A stretch of 14,134 nucleotides of DNA from Anaerolineae bacterium (GCA_018056405.1 JAGPFT010000019.1:1-14134), one strand, 5' to 3'. Positions 6,052 through 13,789 are shown, numbered from the stretch's first letter. Notes: generated from the sequence alone by a model not told the origin. Made by a program: numbers and translations.

Positions 6052-6115
6052 GTAGGGGCGTATGGCCATACGCCCCTACGGACCTCACCCTCCACGCGGC
6101 CCGCTGAGGCGGGGC
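6052..6115 (-). repeat. Composite repeat, copy 2: palindrome plus GGTGAGGTCC remnant
   Basis: The 28-bp palindrome (6052-6079) is identical to 119-146. It is followed on the plus strand by GGACCTCACCC and then CGCGGCCCGCTGAGG. Read on the minus strand this matches 93-146 closely, including the exact junction GTGAGGTCC-GTAGGGGCG. Being 47 bp past the propeller stop codon, the palindrome could also end its transcript. Confidence 0.75.
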
Positions 6116-6204
6116 GGGGCAGAGCAGCGCCCCCACCTGACCGGTACTGCGCGCACTCCGGATGTGTGCAAAGGTTGTCAGCGCCGCGTGCGAGGCTGGC
6201 AGTT

Positions 6205-6297
6205 ACCTCACCCCCAGCCTCGCTGCGCTCGGCTTGCCCCCTCTCCGCGTGTGGAGAGGGGGCAGCGAGGCGCGTCAGCGCCGAGTGGGGGTGAGGT
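6205..6297. repeat. GGTGAGGT palindromic element, copy E (complete)
   Basis: A 93-bp copy with ends ACCTCACCCCC and GGGGGTGAGGT and the same CCCCCTCTCC / GGAGAGGGGG stem. GCCTCGCTGC on the left is the exact complement of GCAGCGAGGC on the right (10 bp). GCTCGGC on the left partly pairs with GCCGAGT on the right. Confidence 0.85.
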
Positions 6298-6320
6298 CAA
6301 CCGATCCGAGCGCGAAGACC

Positions 6321-6353
6321 AGACTTCCGAAGTTCTGGAAACTTCGGAAGTCT
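6321..6353. repeat. 14-bp perfect hairpin (AGACTTCCGAAGTT)
   Basis: Arms 6321-6334 and 6340-6353 are exact reverse complements around CTGGA. The arm itself contains the smaller palindrome CTTCCGAAG-like core. Only one copy is in the window. It lies 54 bp before the kinase -10 and could be a small dispersed repeat or a dyad operator. Confidence 0.65.
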
Positions 6354-6406
6354 GCGTGAGTTCGATCCCCCCACTCCTTGGGGCGTGAACGCCGTCCGAG
6401 ATCGGG

Positions 6407-6412
6407 TACAAT
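6407..6412 (+). promoter_or_regulatory. Candidate -10 box of the kinase gene
   Basis: TACAAT in the context CGGGTACAATAGC, 42 nt before ATG 6455. GTGAAC at 6385-6390 could be a weak -35 with a 16-nt spacer. Confidence 0.45.
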
Positions 6413-6454
6413 AGCTAGCAGGCGACCTGTGGGCACCGATCGGGACAGGCATTC

Positions 6455-8062
6455 ATGCAGGACCTCTCCGGGACGAGCATCGGTCAGTACGAGTTGCACA
6501 GCTTGCTGGGCAAGGGCGGCATGGCGACGGTTTACCGCGCTTACCAGCCGAGCATGGAGCGCCCCGTCGCGATCAAGGTGCTGTCGCCAGACCTGGCCAG
6601 CGACGCCGAGTTCATCGCCCGCTTCGAGCGCGAGGCGCGCATCATCGCCCAGCTTCAACACCCGCACATCCTGCCCGTCTTCGACTTCGGGCGCGAGGGG
6701 CCGTACACCTACCTGGTCATGCGCCTGATTGAGGGGGGCACGCTGGGCGACGAGCTACACGGCAGGCCGTTGCCCCTCGCGCGCATCTCCCATCTCACCG
6801 GGCAGATCGCCGACGCCCTGGACTACGCACACCGGCACGGTATCGTGCACCGCGACCTCAAACCGACCAACGTTCTGCTTGAGGGAGGCGACCGCGTTTT
6901 CCTGACTGACTTCGGCATTGCCAAGCTGATCGCCGGCGGGGCCTTCACCGGCCTGACCGCGCCGAACGCCGTGATGGGCACGCCAACTTACATGGCCCCG
7001 GAACAGTGGCGCTCTGAGCCGGTGGACGCGCGCACTGATGTCTACGCGCTGGGCGTGATAGTTTACCAGATGTTGTCCGGCAAGGTGCCCTTCGCCGCCG
7101 AGACTCCGCACGGGCTGATGTACCAGCATCTCGACCAGCAGCCGACGCCCGTCCGCCAGATCAACCCTGCGCTGCCGCCTGCCGTCGAGCCGGTCATCCG
7201 GCGGGCGCTGGCCAAAGATCGCCGCGCGCGCTACGCCTCGGCGGGCGAGTTGGCGCGCGACCTCGACCGGGCGCTCAACTTTCCGGCCCGCCTGCCAGAG
7301 CAGACTGTTTTCGACGCGCCGCCCGAATTGTCCGACTTGCCCCTCGACGCAGACCTGGCCGACGTGCTGGCCGAGGAAGACCTGCTGGCGCACGCCGACG
7401 ATGCGGATCAGCCGGACATGGCTCTGACCAACCGCGCCGTGCGCTCCCCACTGCCCCCCGCCGAGACCATGCCGCCGGCACGGCGCGCCGTTCCGTTCGG
7501 ACGCCGTTCCCCGGCGGCCAGCCCTCCGCCCGCCACCAACGCGCCATCCTACCAGGTGCCCGTGCAGCCCGTGCCCCGCCCCTCAACGCCGCTGATCACC
7601 GGCTACGCGCCGCCCTACCGCGCGCCGGAGCCAGTGGCTGAGCCGCCAAGCAGCGGGTTTGGGCGTCTGCTGACGATTGCGGTCGTCCTGATCGCCGCTT
7701 TGATCGTCATGGCGGGGATCGTGCTGGTCAGCGCCCTGCTGCTCGATACCGGCCCTGGCGCGCCCGCCGCACCGGTCGCCCGCCCGCTGCTGACGATCAC
7801 GGCTCCGGCGGACGGGACGACGCTCCCGCTGGGGAGCCTCGTCGCCGTGCAATTCACCGCCAGCGCCGAGGATGGCATCACGCGCATCGAGTTGCGCCGC
7901 TTTGGGCAGGTGCTCAATACCATCGAGGGCAGCGGGGAGAAAACCTTCCAGGGCTGGTTCACCTATGCGGCTAACAGCACCGGCACCCACGAACTGACGC
8001 TGATCGCCTACAGCGGGACGCAGGCCAGCGAGCCGGCGCGGGTGACCGTCTTCGTGCAGTGA
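6455..8062 (+). CDS. Transmembrane Ser/Thr protein kinase (PknB type) with extracellular Ig-like domain
   Basis: A 535-residue Hanks-type kinase. Kinase domain about 10-275: glycine loop GKGGMATV (19-26), Lys41 in VAIK, Glu60 in helix C, catalytic HRDLKPTN with Asp134, DFG 152-154, activation segment ending MGTPTYMAPE (174-183). All catalytic residues are present, so it should be active. A Pro/Ala-rich acidic linker (about 280-400) leads to one membrane helix (about 405-430: LLTIAVVLIAALIVMAGIVLV). Residues 443-535 (PLLTITAPADGTTLPLG... to PARVTVFVQ) look like one Ig-like/Big domain of the kind that binds carbohydrate or surface ligands; there are no PASTA repeats. Topology: kinase inside, Ig-like domain outside. 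The ribosome binding site before ATG 6455 is weak (ACAGG). It is followed after 83 bp by glgB in the same direction; a regulatory link to glycogen is possible but not shown. Confidence 0.93.
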   Translation: MQDLSGTSIGQYELHSLLGKGGMATVYRAYQPSMERPVAIKVLSPDLASDAEFIARFEREARIIAQLQHPHILPVFDFGREGPYTYLVMRLIEGGTLGDELHGRPLPLARISHLTGQIADALDYAHRHGIVHRDLKPTNVLLEGGDRVFLTDFGIAKLIAGGAFTGLTAPNAVMGTPTYMAPEQWRSEPVDARTDVYALGVIVYQMLSGKVPFAAETPHGLMYQHLDQQPTPVRQINPALPPAVEPVIRRALAKDRRARYASAGELARDLDRALNFPARLPEQTVFDAPPELSDLPLDADLADVLAEEDLLAHADDADQPDMALTNRAVRSPLPPAETMPPARRAVPFGRRSPAASPPPATNAPSYQVPVQPVPRPSTPLITGYAPPYRAPEPVAEPPSSGFGRLLTIAVVLIAALIVMAGIVLVSALLLDTGPGAPAAPVARPLLTITAPADGTTLPLGSLVAVQFTASAEDGITRIELRRFGQVLNTIEGSGEKTFQGWFTYAANSTGTHELTLIAYSGTQASEPARVTVFVQ

Positions 8063-8094
8063 GCGCCGCCCTACCCAGGCGTTGTCTGCAAGGG

Positions 8095-8100
8095 TATACT
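8095..8100 (+). promoter_or_regulatory. Candidate -10 box of glgB
   Basis: TATACT in AAGGGTATACTGGCGG, 45 nt before ATG 8146, in the 83-bp gap after the kinase. No good -35. It would allow glgB to be expressed separately from the kinase. Confidence 0.4.
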
Positions 8101-8145
8101 GGCGGCACATCGCCCGCCCCTGCCTGAGCTTGGAGCAAGCGCTGC

Positions 8146-10350
8146 ATGACCCTTGATGTGCACCCGGACGCTATTCGGAACCTGCTCAGCGGCGATCACG
8201 GCGACCCCTTCGCCCTGCTCGGCCCGCACCCCGCCGGCGAGGGGAAGATCGCCGTGTGTGCCTTCCGCCCGACCGCCGTCGCCATGACTCTCGTTGTCGA
8301 GGGGGACGGCGCGCGCCTGCCCATGACCCGCCTGGACGAGGGCGGCTTCTTCGCCGTGACGCTGGAAGCGGCGTGGCCTCCCCCCGCGTACCACTTCGTC
8401 GCCCAGACGCACGACGGGCGCGAGGAGACGCTGCAAGACCCTTACCGCTTCGGCCCGCTGCTGACCGACTACGACCTCTACCTGCTCAGCGAGGGGCGGC
8501 ACTTCAGCAGCTACGAGCGGCTTGGCGCGCACCTGCGCGAAGTGGACGGCGTGCGCGGCGTCCATTTCGCGGTGTGGGCGCCCAACGCCTACCGCGTCAG
8601 CGTCATTGGCGACTTCAACGGCTGGGACGCGCGCGTCCATCCCATGCGCCTGCACCACGACGCTGGCATCTGGGAACTCTTCATCCCCGGCCTGGACGAG
8701 TGGACGGCTTACAAGTACGACCTGCGCACGCGCACCGCTGGCTACCAGACGCAGAAGACCGATCCCTACGGCTTCGCCCAGGAGATGCGCCCGCGCACCG
8801 CCTCGCTGGTCGTAGACCTCGACCGCTACGAGTGGGGCGATGCGGCCTGGATGGAAGCCCGCCCCACGCGCGACCCGCTGCGCACGCCAATGAGCATCTA
8901 CGAGGTGCATCTCGGCTCGTGGCGGCGCAAGACGGACGGGCTGGAGTGGCTGACCTACCGCGAGCTGGCCGAGACGCTGGTGCCTTACGTCCAGGAGATG
9001 GGCTACACGCACATCGAGCTGATGCCCGTCGCCGAGCACCCGCTCGATATGTCGTGGGGCTACCAGGTGACCGGCTACTTCGCCGCCACCAGCCGCTACG
9101 GGACGCCGCACGACCTGATGCACCTGATTGACCAGTGCCACCAGCACGGCATCGGCGTCATCCTCGACTGGGTGCCGGCGCACTTCCCCAAAGACGGGCA
9201 CGCCCTCAGCTTCTTCGACGGCACGCACCTCTACGAGCACGCCGACCCGCGCCAGGGCGAGCACCCGCACTGGGGCACGTGCATCTTCAACTACGCCCGC
9301 AATGAGGTGCGCAACTTCCTGATCAGCAACGCCCTGTTCTGGCTGAAGACGTATCACGTGGACGCGCTGCGCGTGGACGCCGTCTCTTCGATGATCTACC
9401 TCGACTTCGGGCGCAAGGCAGGGGAGTGGGTGCCCAACGAGCACGGCGGCAACGAGAACCTGGCGGCCATTCGCTTCCTGCAAGAGGCCAACGCCGAGAT
9501 TCACGGCCAATGCCCCGGCTGCCTGACCATCGCCGAGGAGTCCACTGCATGGCCGATGGTCTCGCGCCCGACGTACCTGGGCGGGCTGGGCTTCACCCTG
9601 AAGTGGAACATGGGCTGGATGCACGACACGCTCGAATATATCAGCAAGGACCCCATCTACCGGCGCTGGCATCATCATCTGCTCACCTTCTCGCTGATGT
9701 ACGCCTTCAGCGAGAACTTCGTGCTGTCGCTGTCCCATGATGAAGTCGTGCACATGAAGGGCGCGCTGATCAGCAAGATTCCCGGCGACTGGTGGCAGAA
9801 GTTCGCCACGCTGCGCCTGCTGCTTGGCTATCAGATGACGCATCCCGGCAAGAAGCTGCTCTTCATGGGGCAGGAGTTCGGGCAGTGGCGCGAGTGGAGC
9901 GAGACGCGCAGCCTGGACTGGCACCTGGTCGAGAACTTCCCGACGCACCAGGGTTTGCAGCGCTGGGCGCGCGCGCTCAATCATTTCTATCAGGCGCAGC
10001 CGGCGCTGTGGCAGCGCGACTTCGACCCGGCGGGCTTCGACTGGATCGAGGCCAACGATGCCGAGCAGAGCGTCTACACCTACGTGCGCTATGCCGAAGA
10101 CCGCGCCGACTTCCTGGTGATGGCGCTCAACTTCACGCCGGTGCCGCGCCATGACTACCGCATCGGCGTGCCGCAGCCGGGCTACTACCGCGAATTGCTC
10201 AACAGCGACGCGAGCGCCTACGGCGGGGGCAATGTGGGCAACCTCGGCGGCAGGCACAGCGACCCGATTCCCTGGCACCGCTGGGCGCAGAGCGTCAGCC
10301 TGACGATTCCGCCGCTGGGGATGGTCGTGCTCAAGCGGGAGGGGGAGTAG
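8146..10350 (+). CDS. glgB: 1,4-alpha-glucan (glycogen) branching enzyme, GH13_9
   Basis: Makes the alpha-1,6 branches of glycogen in the cytoplasm; EC 2.4.1.18; 734 residues, full length. Order: N1 module (about 10-110, starting GDHGDPFALLGPH), CBM48 module (about 120-225, with VWAPNAYRVSVIGDFNGW), the catalytic barrel (about 245-610) and a C-terminal beta domain. Family motifs: DWVPAHF (341-347); LRVDAVSSM with nucleophile Asp411; AEEST with acid/base Glu464; LSHDEVVH with Asp532. The spacing 411/464/532 equals the E. coli set 405/458/526. GGAG lies 10 nt before ATG 8146. No other glg gene is in the window. The last 76 bp of the gene are duplicated 1.1 kb downstream (11386-11461), so its present 3' end may have been supplied by the inserted islet without changing the protein. 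Confidence 0.98.
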   Translation: MTLDVHPDAIRNLLSGDHGDPFALLGPHPAGEGKIAVCAFRPTAVAMTLVVEGDGARLPMTRLDEGGFFAVTLEAAWPPPAYHFVAQTHDGREETLQDPYRFGPLLTDYDLYLLSEGRHFSSYERLGAHLREVDGVRGVHFAVWAPNAYRVSVIGDFNGWDARVHPMRLHHDAGIWELFIPGLDEWTAYKYDLRTRTAGYQTQKTDPYGFAQEMRPRTASLVVDLDRYEWGDAAWMEARPTRDPLRTPMSIYEVHLGSWRRKTDGLEWLTYRELAETLVPYVQEMGYTHIELMPVAEHPLDMSWGYQVTGYFAATSRYGTPHDLMHLIDQCHQHGIGVILDWVPAHFPKDGHALSFFDGTHLYEHADPRQGEHPHWGTCIFNYARNEVRNFLISNALFWLKTYHVDALRVDAVSSMIYLDFGRKAGEWVPNEHGGNENLAAIRFLQEANAEIHGQCPGCLTIAEESTAWPMVSRPTYLGGLGFTLKWNMGWMHDTLEYISKDPIYRRWHHHLLTFSLMYAFSENFVLSLSHDEVVHMKGALISKIPGDWWQKFATLRLLLGYQMTHPGKKLLFMGQEFGQWREWSETRSLDWHLVENFPTHQGLQRWARALNHFYQAQPALWQRDFDPAGFDWIEANDAEQSVYTYVRYAEDRADFLVMALNFTPVPRHDYRIGVPQPGYYRELLNSDASAYGGGNVGNLGGRHSDPIPWHRWAQSVSLTIPPLGMVVLKREGE
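10268..10349 (+). repeat. Direct repeat, left copy: 3' end of glgB
   Basis: 10274-10349 matches 11386-11461 over 76 bp with one mismatch (G at 10305, C at 11417). The match extends six bases further left (TTCCCT) after a 2-bp gap. It covers the codons for the last 25 residues of GlgB. Confidence 0.95.
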
Positions 10351-10415
10351 ACAGCCGCTCCCCGCAGGGAAGGGGCGTCTTATTTTGGCTTCTTATTAGT
10401 GTGGATTATTTCCCT

Positions 10416-11255
10416 ATGAGTGATACCGATCCATCTTCACGTCCGAATAATTTTGAGGATCGTTACAGGCTATACCTGGATGAGTCGGGCGATCATGTTT
10501 ACCGTCAGACCCAAGAGGCATCGCATCGTTTCCTGGCGTTGTTGGGGTGTTGGTTTTGCAACCCCGACTACCTGCGCTTCCATCAAGCCCTTGAGGCGCT
10601 GAAGTACAACCACTTGCCACACCACCCAGACGAACCCGTTATCCTGCACCGAGAGGATATGATCAATGCGCGGCGTGCGTTCAAAGTTCTAAGAGATAAA
10701 GAGGGGCGCAAAGCATTCAACGCCGACTTACTGCGGGTCATTGATCAAGCTCGGTTCAAAATGGTGATTGTGGTCATTGACAAACAGGCACTACAGGCAG
10801 CTTACGGCGACGCTGCGGCGCACCCCTATCACCTGGGGTTGGGCTTTTTGCTCCAACGGTATGTAGGGTATTTGAACCATATCAACCGCGTTGGGGATGT
10901 GATGGCAGAAGCACGAGGCGGAAAGGAAGATCGTCTGTTGGCCGAGTCGTATACTCGCATCTACGAGCGGGGTGTCTGGATGGTAAGGGCCAGCGCATTT
11001 CAGGCGGCGCTTTCGTCCAGACAGTTGAAGCTCCAAGACAAGCGTGCCAACATCGCAGGGTTGCAGTTGGCCGACATCTTGGCTCATCCACTCAAACAAT
11101 GGGTTTTGGGCGAGTATGGTCTCATAGTTCAGGATACCACTACATTCGGACAGCAGTTGGCAGAGATTGCCCAAGCTAAGTTGAATCGCCACTTGTATGA
11201 CGGTCGAACAGAGGGGTATGGTTTCGTGCTTTTTCCAAAGCCGCATAGAAAATAA
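10416..11255 (+). CDS. DUF3800 domain protein
   Basis: A 279-residue protein of the DUF3800 family; its biochemical role is not established. The family has an RNase H-like look: an acidic start motif YLDESGD (Asp22, Glu23, Asp26 here), a mid-protein AEARGGKED (Glu165) and a late LQLADILAHP (Asp220), together a plausible metal-binding set. No signal peptide or membrane segment. ATG 10416 is preferred; a GTG at 10401 would add 5 residues, and neither has a clear Shine-Dalgarno sequence. Lower GC and ordinary, non-GC-biased third positions set it apart from glgB and the DUF4012 gene, which suggests transfer. Such genes are common in phages and genomic islands, so a part in phage defence or element upkeep is possible, but I infer that only from context. 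Its stop codon begins a hairpin. Confidence 0.88.
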   Translation: MSDTDPSSRPNNFEDRYRLYLDESGDHVYRQTQEASHRFLALLGCWFCNPDYLRFHQALEALKYNHLPHHPDEPVILHREDMINARRAFKVLRDKEGRKAFNADLLRVIDQARFKMVIVVIDKQALQAAYGDAAAHPYHLGLGFLLQRYVGYLNHINRVGDVMAEARGGKEDRLLAESYTRIYERGVWMVRASAFQAALSSRQLKLQDKRANIAGLQLADILAHPLKQWVLGEYGLIVQDTTTFGQQLAEIAQAKLNRHLYDGRTEGYGFVLFPKPHRK

Positions 11256-11299
11256 GAGAACCTGTTTCCAGGCTCTCTTACGCTCGCCCCTGCGGGCGA
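11253..11299 (+). terminator. Two tandem hairpins at the end of the DUF3800 gene
   Basis: TAAGAGA-A-CCTG (11253-11264), loop TTTC, CAGG-C-TCTCTTA (11269-11280): an 11-bp stem with one mismatch, starting on the TAA stop. Right after it TCGCCC (11284-11289) and GGGCGA (11294-11299) form a second stem around CTGC. No T-run follows the second one, but the first ends in CTCTCTTA. Probably transcription termination. Confidence 0.55.
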
Positions 11300-11377
11300 T
11301 CCAGCTCCGTTAACACGGATTACTGATAGTATACACTAAAACGGCGAAATCATAAATGGTCTTGAGTGGCTTTTCCC

Positions 11378-11461
11378 TTCCCTCCGGCACCGCTGGGCGC
11401 AGAGCGTCAGCCTGACCATTCCGCCGCTGGGGATGGTCGTGCTCAAGCGGGAGGGGGAGTA
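11378..11461 (+). repeat. Direct repeat, right copy: orphan 3' end of glgB
   Basis: A 76-bp copy (11386-11461) of the glgB tail with one mismatch, plus TTCCCT at its left. It ends GAGTAA where glgB ends GAGTAG. No further glgB sequence precedes it, so it cannot be expressed as protein by itself. From 11462 to 11593 I see no gene or clear terminator. Confidence 0.95.
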
Positions 11462-11593
11462 ACTGTAACCCATGTCTCCGAACGAGTGTTACTTGTCTGT
11501 CCAGTCTATACACAGAGCCAGAGAGGGAGGCAAAAGCGATGAGGCGCGCGCAAACAGCTTGCCTTGTCGTAGTTAGGCGCGGCAGGTACAGTC

Positions 11594-13633
11594 TTACCGC
11601 GTGAAGACCACCTCGATGGTCTGGTCGGAAGTCAGGCTGAGGCGGAACTCCAGCACAAGCTGCTCCAGGCTGTAACTGGCGGCGGGGGCCGGATCGGTGT
11701 AGACCGTCTGCGCGCCGGGGGGCAGCCGCAGTTGCACGCTGACTGGTTCGCTGAGGGTGCCGGGTTGCTTCTGCACCAGGAGCCGGTACCGGTAGAACGA
11801 CCCGAAAGGCTCAACCAGAGGGGGCGTGGTGTAAAAGAACTGGTAGCGCTCGCTCTCGTTGTAGTCCACGCCCATGCGCGCCACAAAGGCCGTGTGCGTG
11901 TCCGTGTTGACGACGGTCGGAGGGCCGCTCAGGTCTTCGGTCCCAGTCAGAGTGCTGTTGGCCGGCACGAAGACCTGGGTCAGGCTGCGGTAGTTAGTGT
12001 CGCCGTGTTCCGGCCCAACAGCGGGGTCTAGCTCGGCGACTCGCTCTGAGAAGTCGTAGGCAATCGCCAGGCTGCCGCTCAGCGAGCCATCGTCCTCAAT
12101 AGTCACATCATAGGTAAACTGGCGCTTGACCGAGCGGTTGGCCTTGTTGCCCAGGTTGGCGTCGGCCACCAACAGGTAGTCGGTGTCCAGGGCTGGTTTC
12201 TGCTCGCCCTGCCAGCCGAGCACCTGCACTGCGTCGTTGAGCGCATCGTCGAGGAAATAGAGCATGATGTGCTTTTCGAGCAGCGCCTTGAGCAGTGCCC
12301 CGCGTACCTCGACGCTTTTTTCTTGATCCACACGCTGCCAGTCGCCAAGAATCTGGCGGTATACTGCGGCCACGAACTGCTTGTGACCTTCGCTTGCCGC
12401 CCGAATGGTGTAGACTGTTTCGCGGAAATTGCTCGCCGAGACGGTTACATCGTAGTCGGGCACGTACACGCTGCCTAGCTCTTGCAGCATGTATTCAAAG
12501 GCCACCAGGTCTATGCCGATCACGCCATCAACCGGGCTGTTCGGATTGCCACCGTTGTCGTAGTACCAGGCCGCCATGCGCGCCGTCGAGGGGAAGTCTA
12601 CGTACCAGCTAGAGTCCCAGGCGGCATAAATCGGCTCCCGGTACTGAATCCACCATTCGGGAATCTGCACCTGATTGGCCAGGGTATCCGGCGGCGGGTT
12701 GGGGCTGGTCGTTGTGGTCGGCTGGTAGTCGTACTTCGTGATGCGCCCATTGCGCACCGTCATCCAGCCATAGGTGCTCAAGTAGCCACCAGACGGGCGC
12801 AACTCGTCGTTGTTCTGGGCCAGAATCAGGTAGGATTGTGTCTCCTTGAGGCCCAGCGCCGCCGTGAGCAAGTCGGGCGAGTCGAGCAGCACGCGGTGAT
12901 AGTTGGCCAATTCATCGTAAGCCTGGGTCAGCCCGTCCACGGTCGCCAGCAGGCCGGACGAAACCTTGCTCGGATCCAGGCGTTCGATAACGGCTCTGGC
13001 CGCGTCAAGGTGGGAGCCGGCGTTGACGAAGCGTCCACGCCCCAGACTTAATAGCTCGACCACGCGCTCGCCCGATGAGAACTGCGTCGTGACTCGTTCG
13101 TCCCCTTCCCCACCGGTCAAGGAGAACAAAGCGGGTTGCAGGCCGGCCAGCATATCATCGGCAGCAATGGTCAGTTCCTGCGCCGCGTCGAGCATATCGA
13201 AGGTCGTGACCAGATCACTGCTGAGGAATGTGAACGGTCGCAGGAACAGCGTTTGTTTCCTGGCGCTGCCCAGGCTCTGGTTCAGATCGCGGACGCCGGA
13301 ATGCAGGCGCTCAAAATCGGTCAGGGTCAGGTCAGCGCCGGACTTCTTGCTGAGCGAAGTCTGGATGCGATCCAGGCTCTCCCACGAAGTCTCAACCTGA
13401 GTGCGCGCGTTAAAAGCCAGGATCACTCCCCCCATGACGACAGCCGCCGAGAAAGTCACGGCCATGAGCAAAAAGATGCGCCAGTTGTAGCGTCCCAGCC
13501 GGCGCAGCGCACGGTGGTACCAGCGGCGTCGGCTCCGCCGGCGCCGGCGCTTCTCGCGGACACCTGGTTCCACTGGATTGCGCAGATCGGGCAGAGAAGG
13601 AGACTCTAAATCTGGCATGAGCTTATGTTCCAT
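11594..13633 (-). CDS. DUF4012 domain membrane protein
   Basis: A 679-residue protein of the DUF4012 family; function unknown, often found near cell-surface polysaccharide genes in other bacteria. An Arg-rich N-terminus (28-46, REKRRRRRSRRRWYHRALR) precedes one membrane helix (about 52-74, RIFLLMAVTFSAAVVMGGVIL), so the rest is outside the membrane (positive-inside rule). Residues about 80-260 are helical and may form coiled coil. The family core is LILAQNNDELRPSGGYLSTYG (from 269), followed by WWIQYREPIYAAWDSSWYVDFP and the region VDGVIGIDLVAFEYML. The C-terminal third is beta-rich (to SDQTIEVVFTR). Full length. ATG 13633 has TGGAAG 7 nt upstream; the in-frame ATG five codons later has no such site. 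Convergent with the DUF3800 islet; no operon partner in the window. Confidence 0.88.
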   Translation of the reverse strand: MEHKLMPDLESPSLPDLRNPVEPGVREKRRRRRSRRRWYHRALRRLGRYNWRIFLLMAVTFSAAVVMGGVILAFNARTQVETSWESLDRIQTSLSKKSGADLTLTDFERLHSGVRDLNQSLGSARKQTLFLRPFTFLSSDLVTTFDMLDAAQELTIAADDMLAGLQPALFSLTGGEGDERVTTQFSSGERVVELLSLGRGRFVNAGSHLDAARAVIERLDPSKVSSGLLATVDGLTQAYDELANYHRVLLDSPDLLTAALGLKETQSYLILAQNNDELRPSGGYLSTYGWMTVRNGRITKYDYQPTTTTSPNPPPDTLANQVQIPEWWIQYREPIYAAWDSSWYVDFPSTARMAAWYYDNGGNPNSPVDGVIGIDLVAFEYMLQELGSVYVPDYDVTVSASNFRETVYTIRAASEGHKQFVAAVYRQILGDWQRVDQEKSVEVRGALLKALLEKHIMLYFLDDALNDAVQVLGWQGEQKPALDTDYLLVADANLGNKANRSVKRQFTYDVTIEDDGSLSGSLAIAYDFSERVAELDPAVGPEHGDTNYRSLTQVFVPANSTLTGTEDLSGPPTVVNTDTHTAFVARMGVDYNESERYQFFYTTPPLVEPFGSFYRYRLLVQKQPGTLSEPVSVQLRLPPGAQTVYTDPAPAASYSLEQLVLEFRLSLTSDQTIEVVFTR

Positions 13634-13749
13634 GATCTGCTTCCAGACGCGGGCTAAGAAGCCATTTGAGAAACCTTATCCCTGCCTCTTCCCCCCATCC
13701 CCGGCTCTTTCCCTACGAGGGGAGAAGGGAGAAAAGCGCGCCCTCCAGG

Positions 13750-13789
13750 CCCCTCCCTCCTTGTGGAGGAGGGGTTTGGGGTGGAGGGG
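13750..13789. repeat. C-rich hairpin repeat
   Basis: CCCCTCCCTCC, loop TTGT, GGAGGAGGGG (10 bp with one bulged C), followed by TTTGGGGTGGAGGGG. It resembles the second repeat family in base pattern but is not a clear copy. Confidence 0.5.

Larger units (their letters stand above)
6006..6406. other. Repeat-rich intergenic region before the kinase
   Basis: It holds, in order, the second 28-bp palindrome with its attached element remnant (6052-6115), a complete GGTGAGGT element (6205-6297) and a 14-bp perfect hairpin (6321-6353). The open frames in it are repeat translations. No RNA gene is seen. Confidence 0.6.
10350..11461 (+). mobile_element. Lower-GC islet with a DUF3800 gene, bounded by duplicated glgB 3' end
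   Basis: About 1.1 kb of visibly lower GC sits between two copies of the glgB 3' end. That layout is what site-specific insertion into the 3' end of a gene leaves when the element restores the end it displaces. The only gene is DUF3800; no integrase or transposase is present. A 9-bp inverted pair lies just inside the ends (AGGGAAGGG 10366-10374; CCCTTCCCT 11375-11383, the latter partly within the repeat). After the glgB stop, TCCC-CGCA-GGGA with a nearby TCTTATTTT may be a weak terminator. It could equally be the residue of a larger element or of recombination between glgB alleles. Confidence 0.65.

Noticed and set aside
4689..6095. 468-codon minus-strand frame over the propeller gene
   Set aside because: A GC-rich shadow frame of the opposite gene; low-complexity composition, no motif and no credible ribosome site.
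8071..10278. 735-codon open frame antisense to glgB
   Set aside because: It mirrors the codon structure of glgB, has no family resemblance (long runs of Ala/Val/Gln/His/Arg), and glgB is certain.
11378..11461. A second, truncated branching-enzyme gene
   Set aside because: Only the last 76 bp are present, without start or upstream sequence; it is a boundary duplication.
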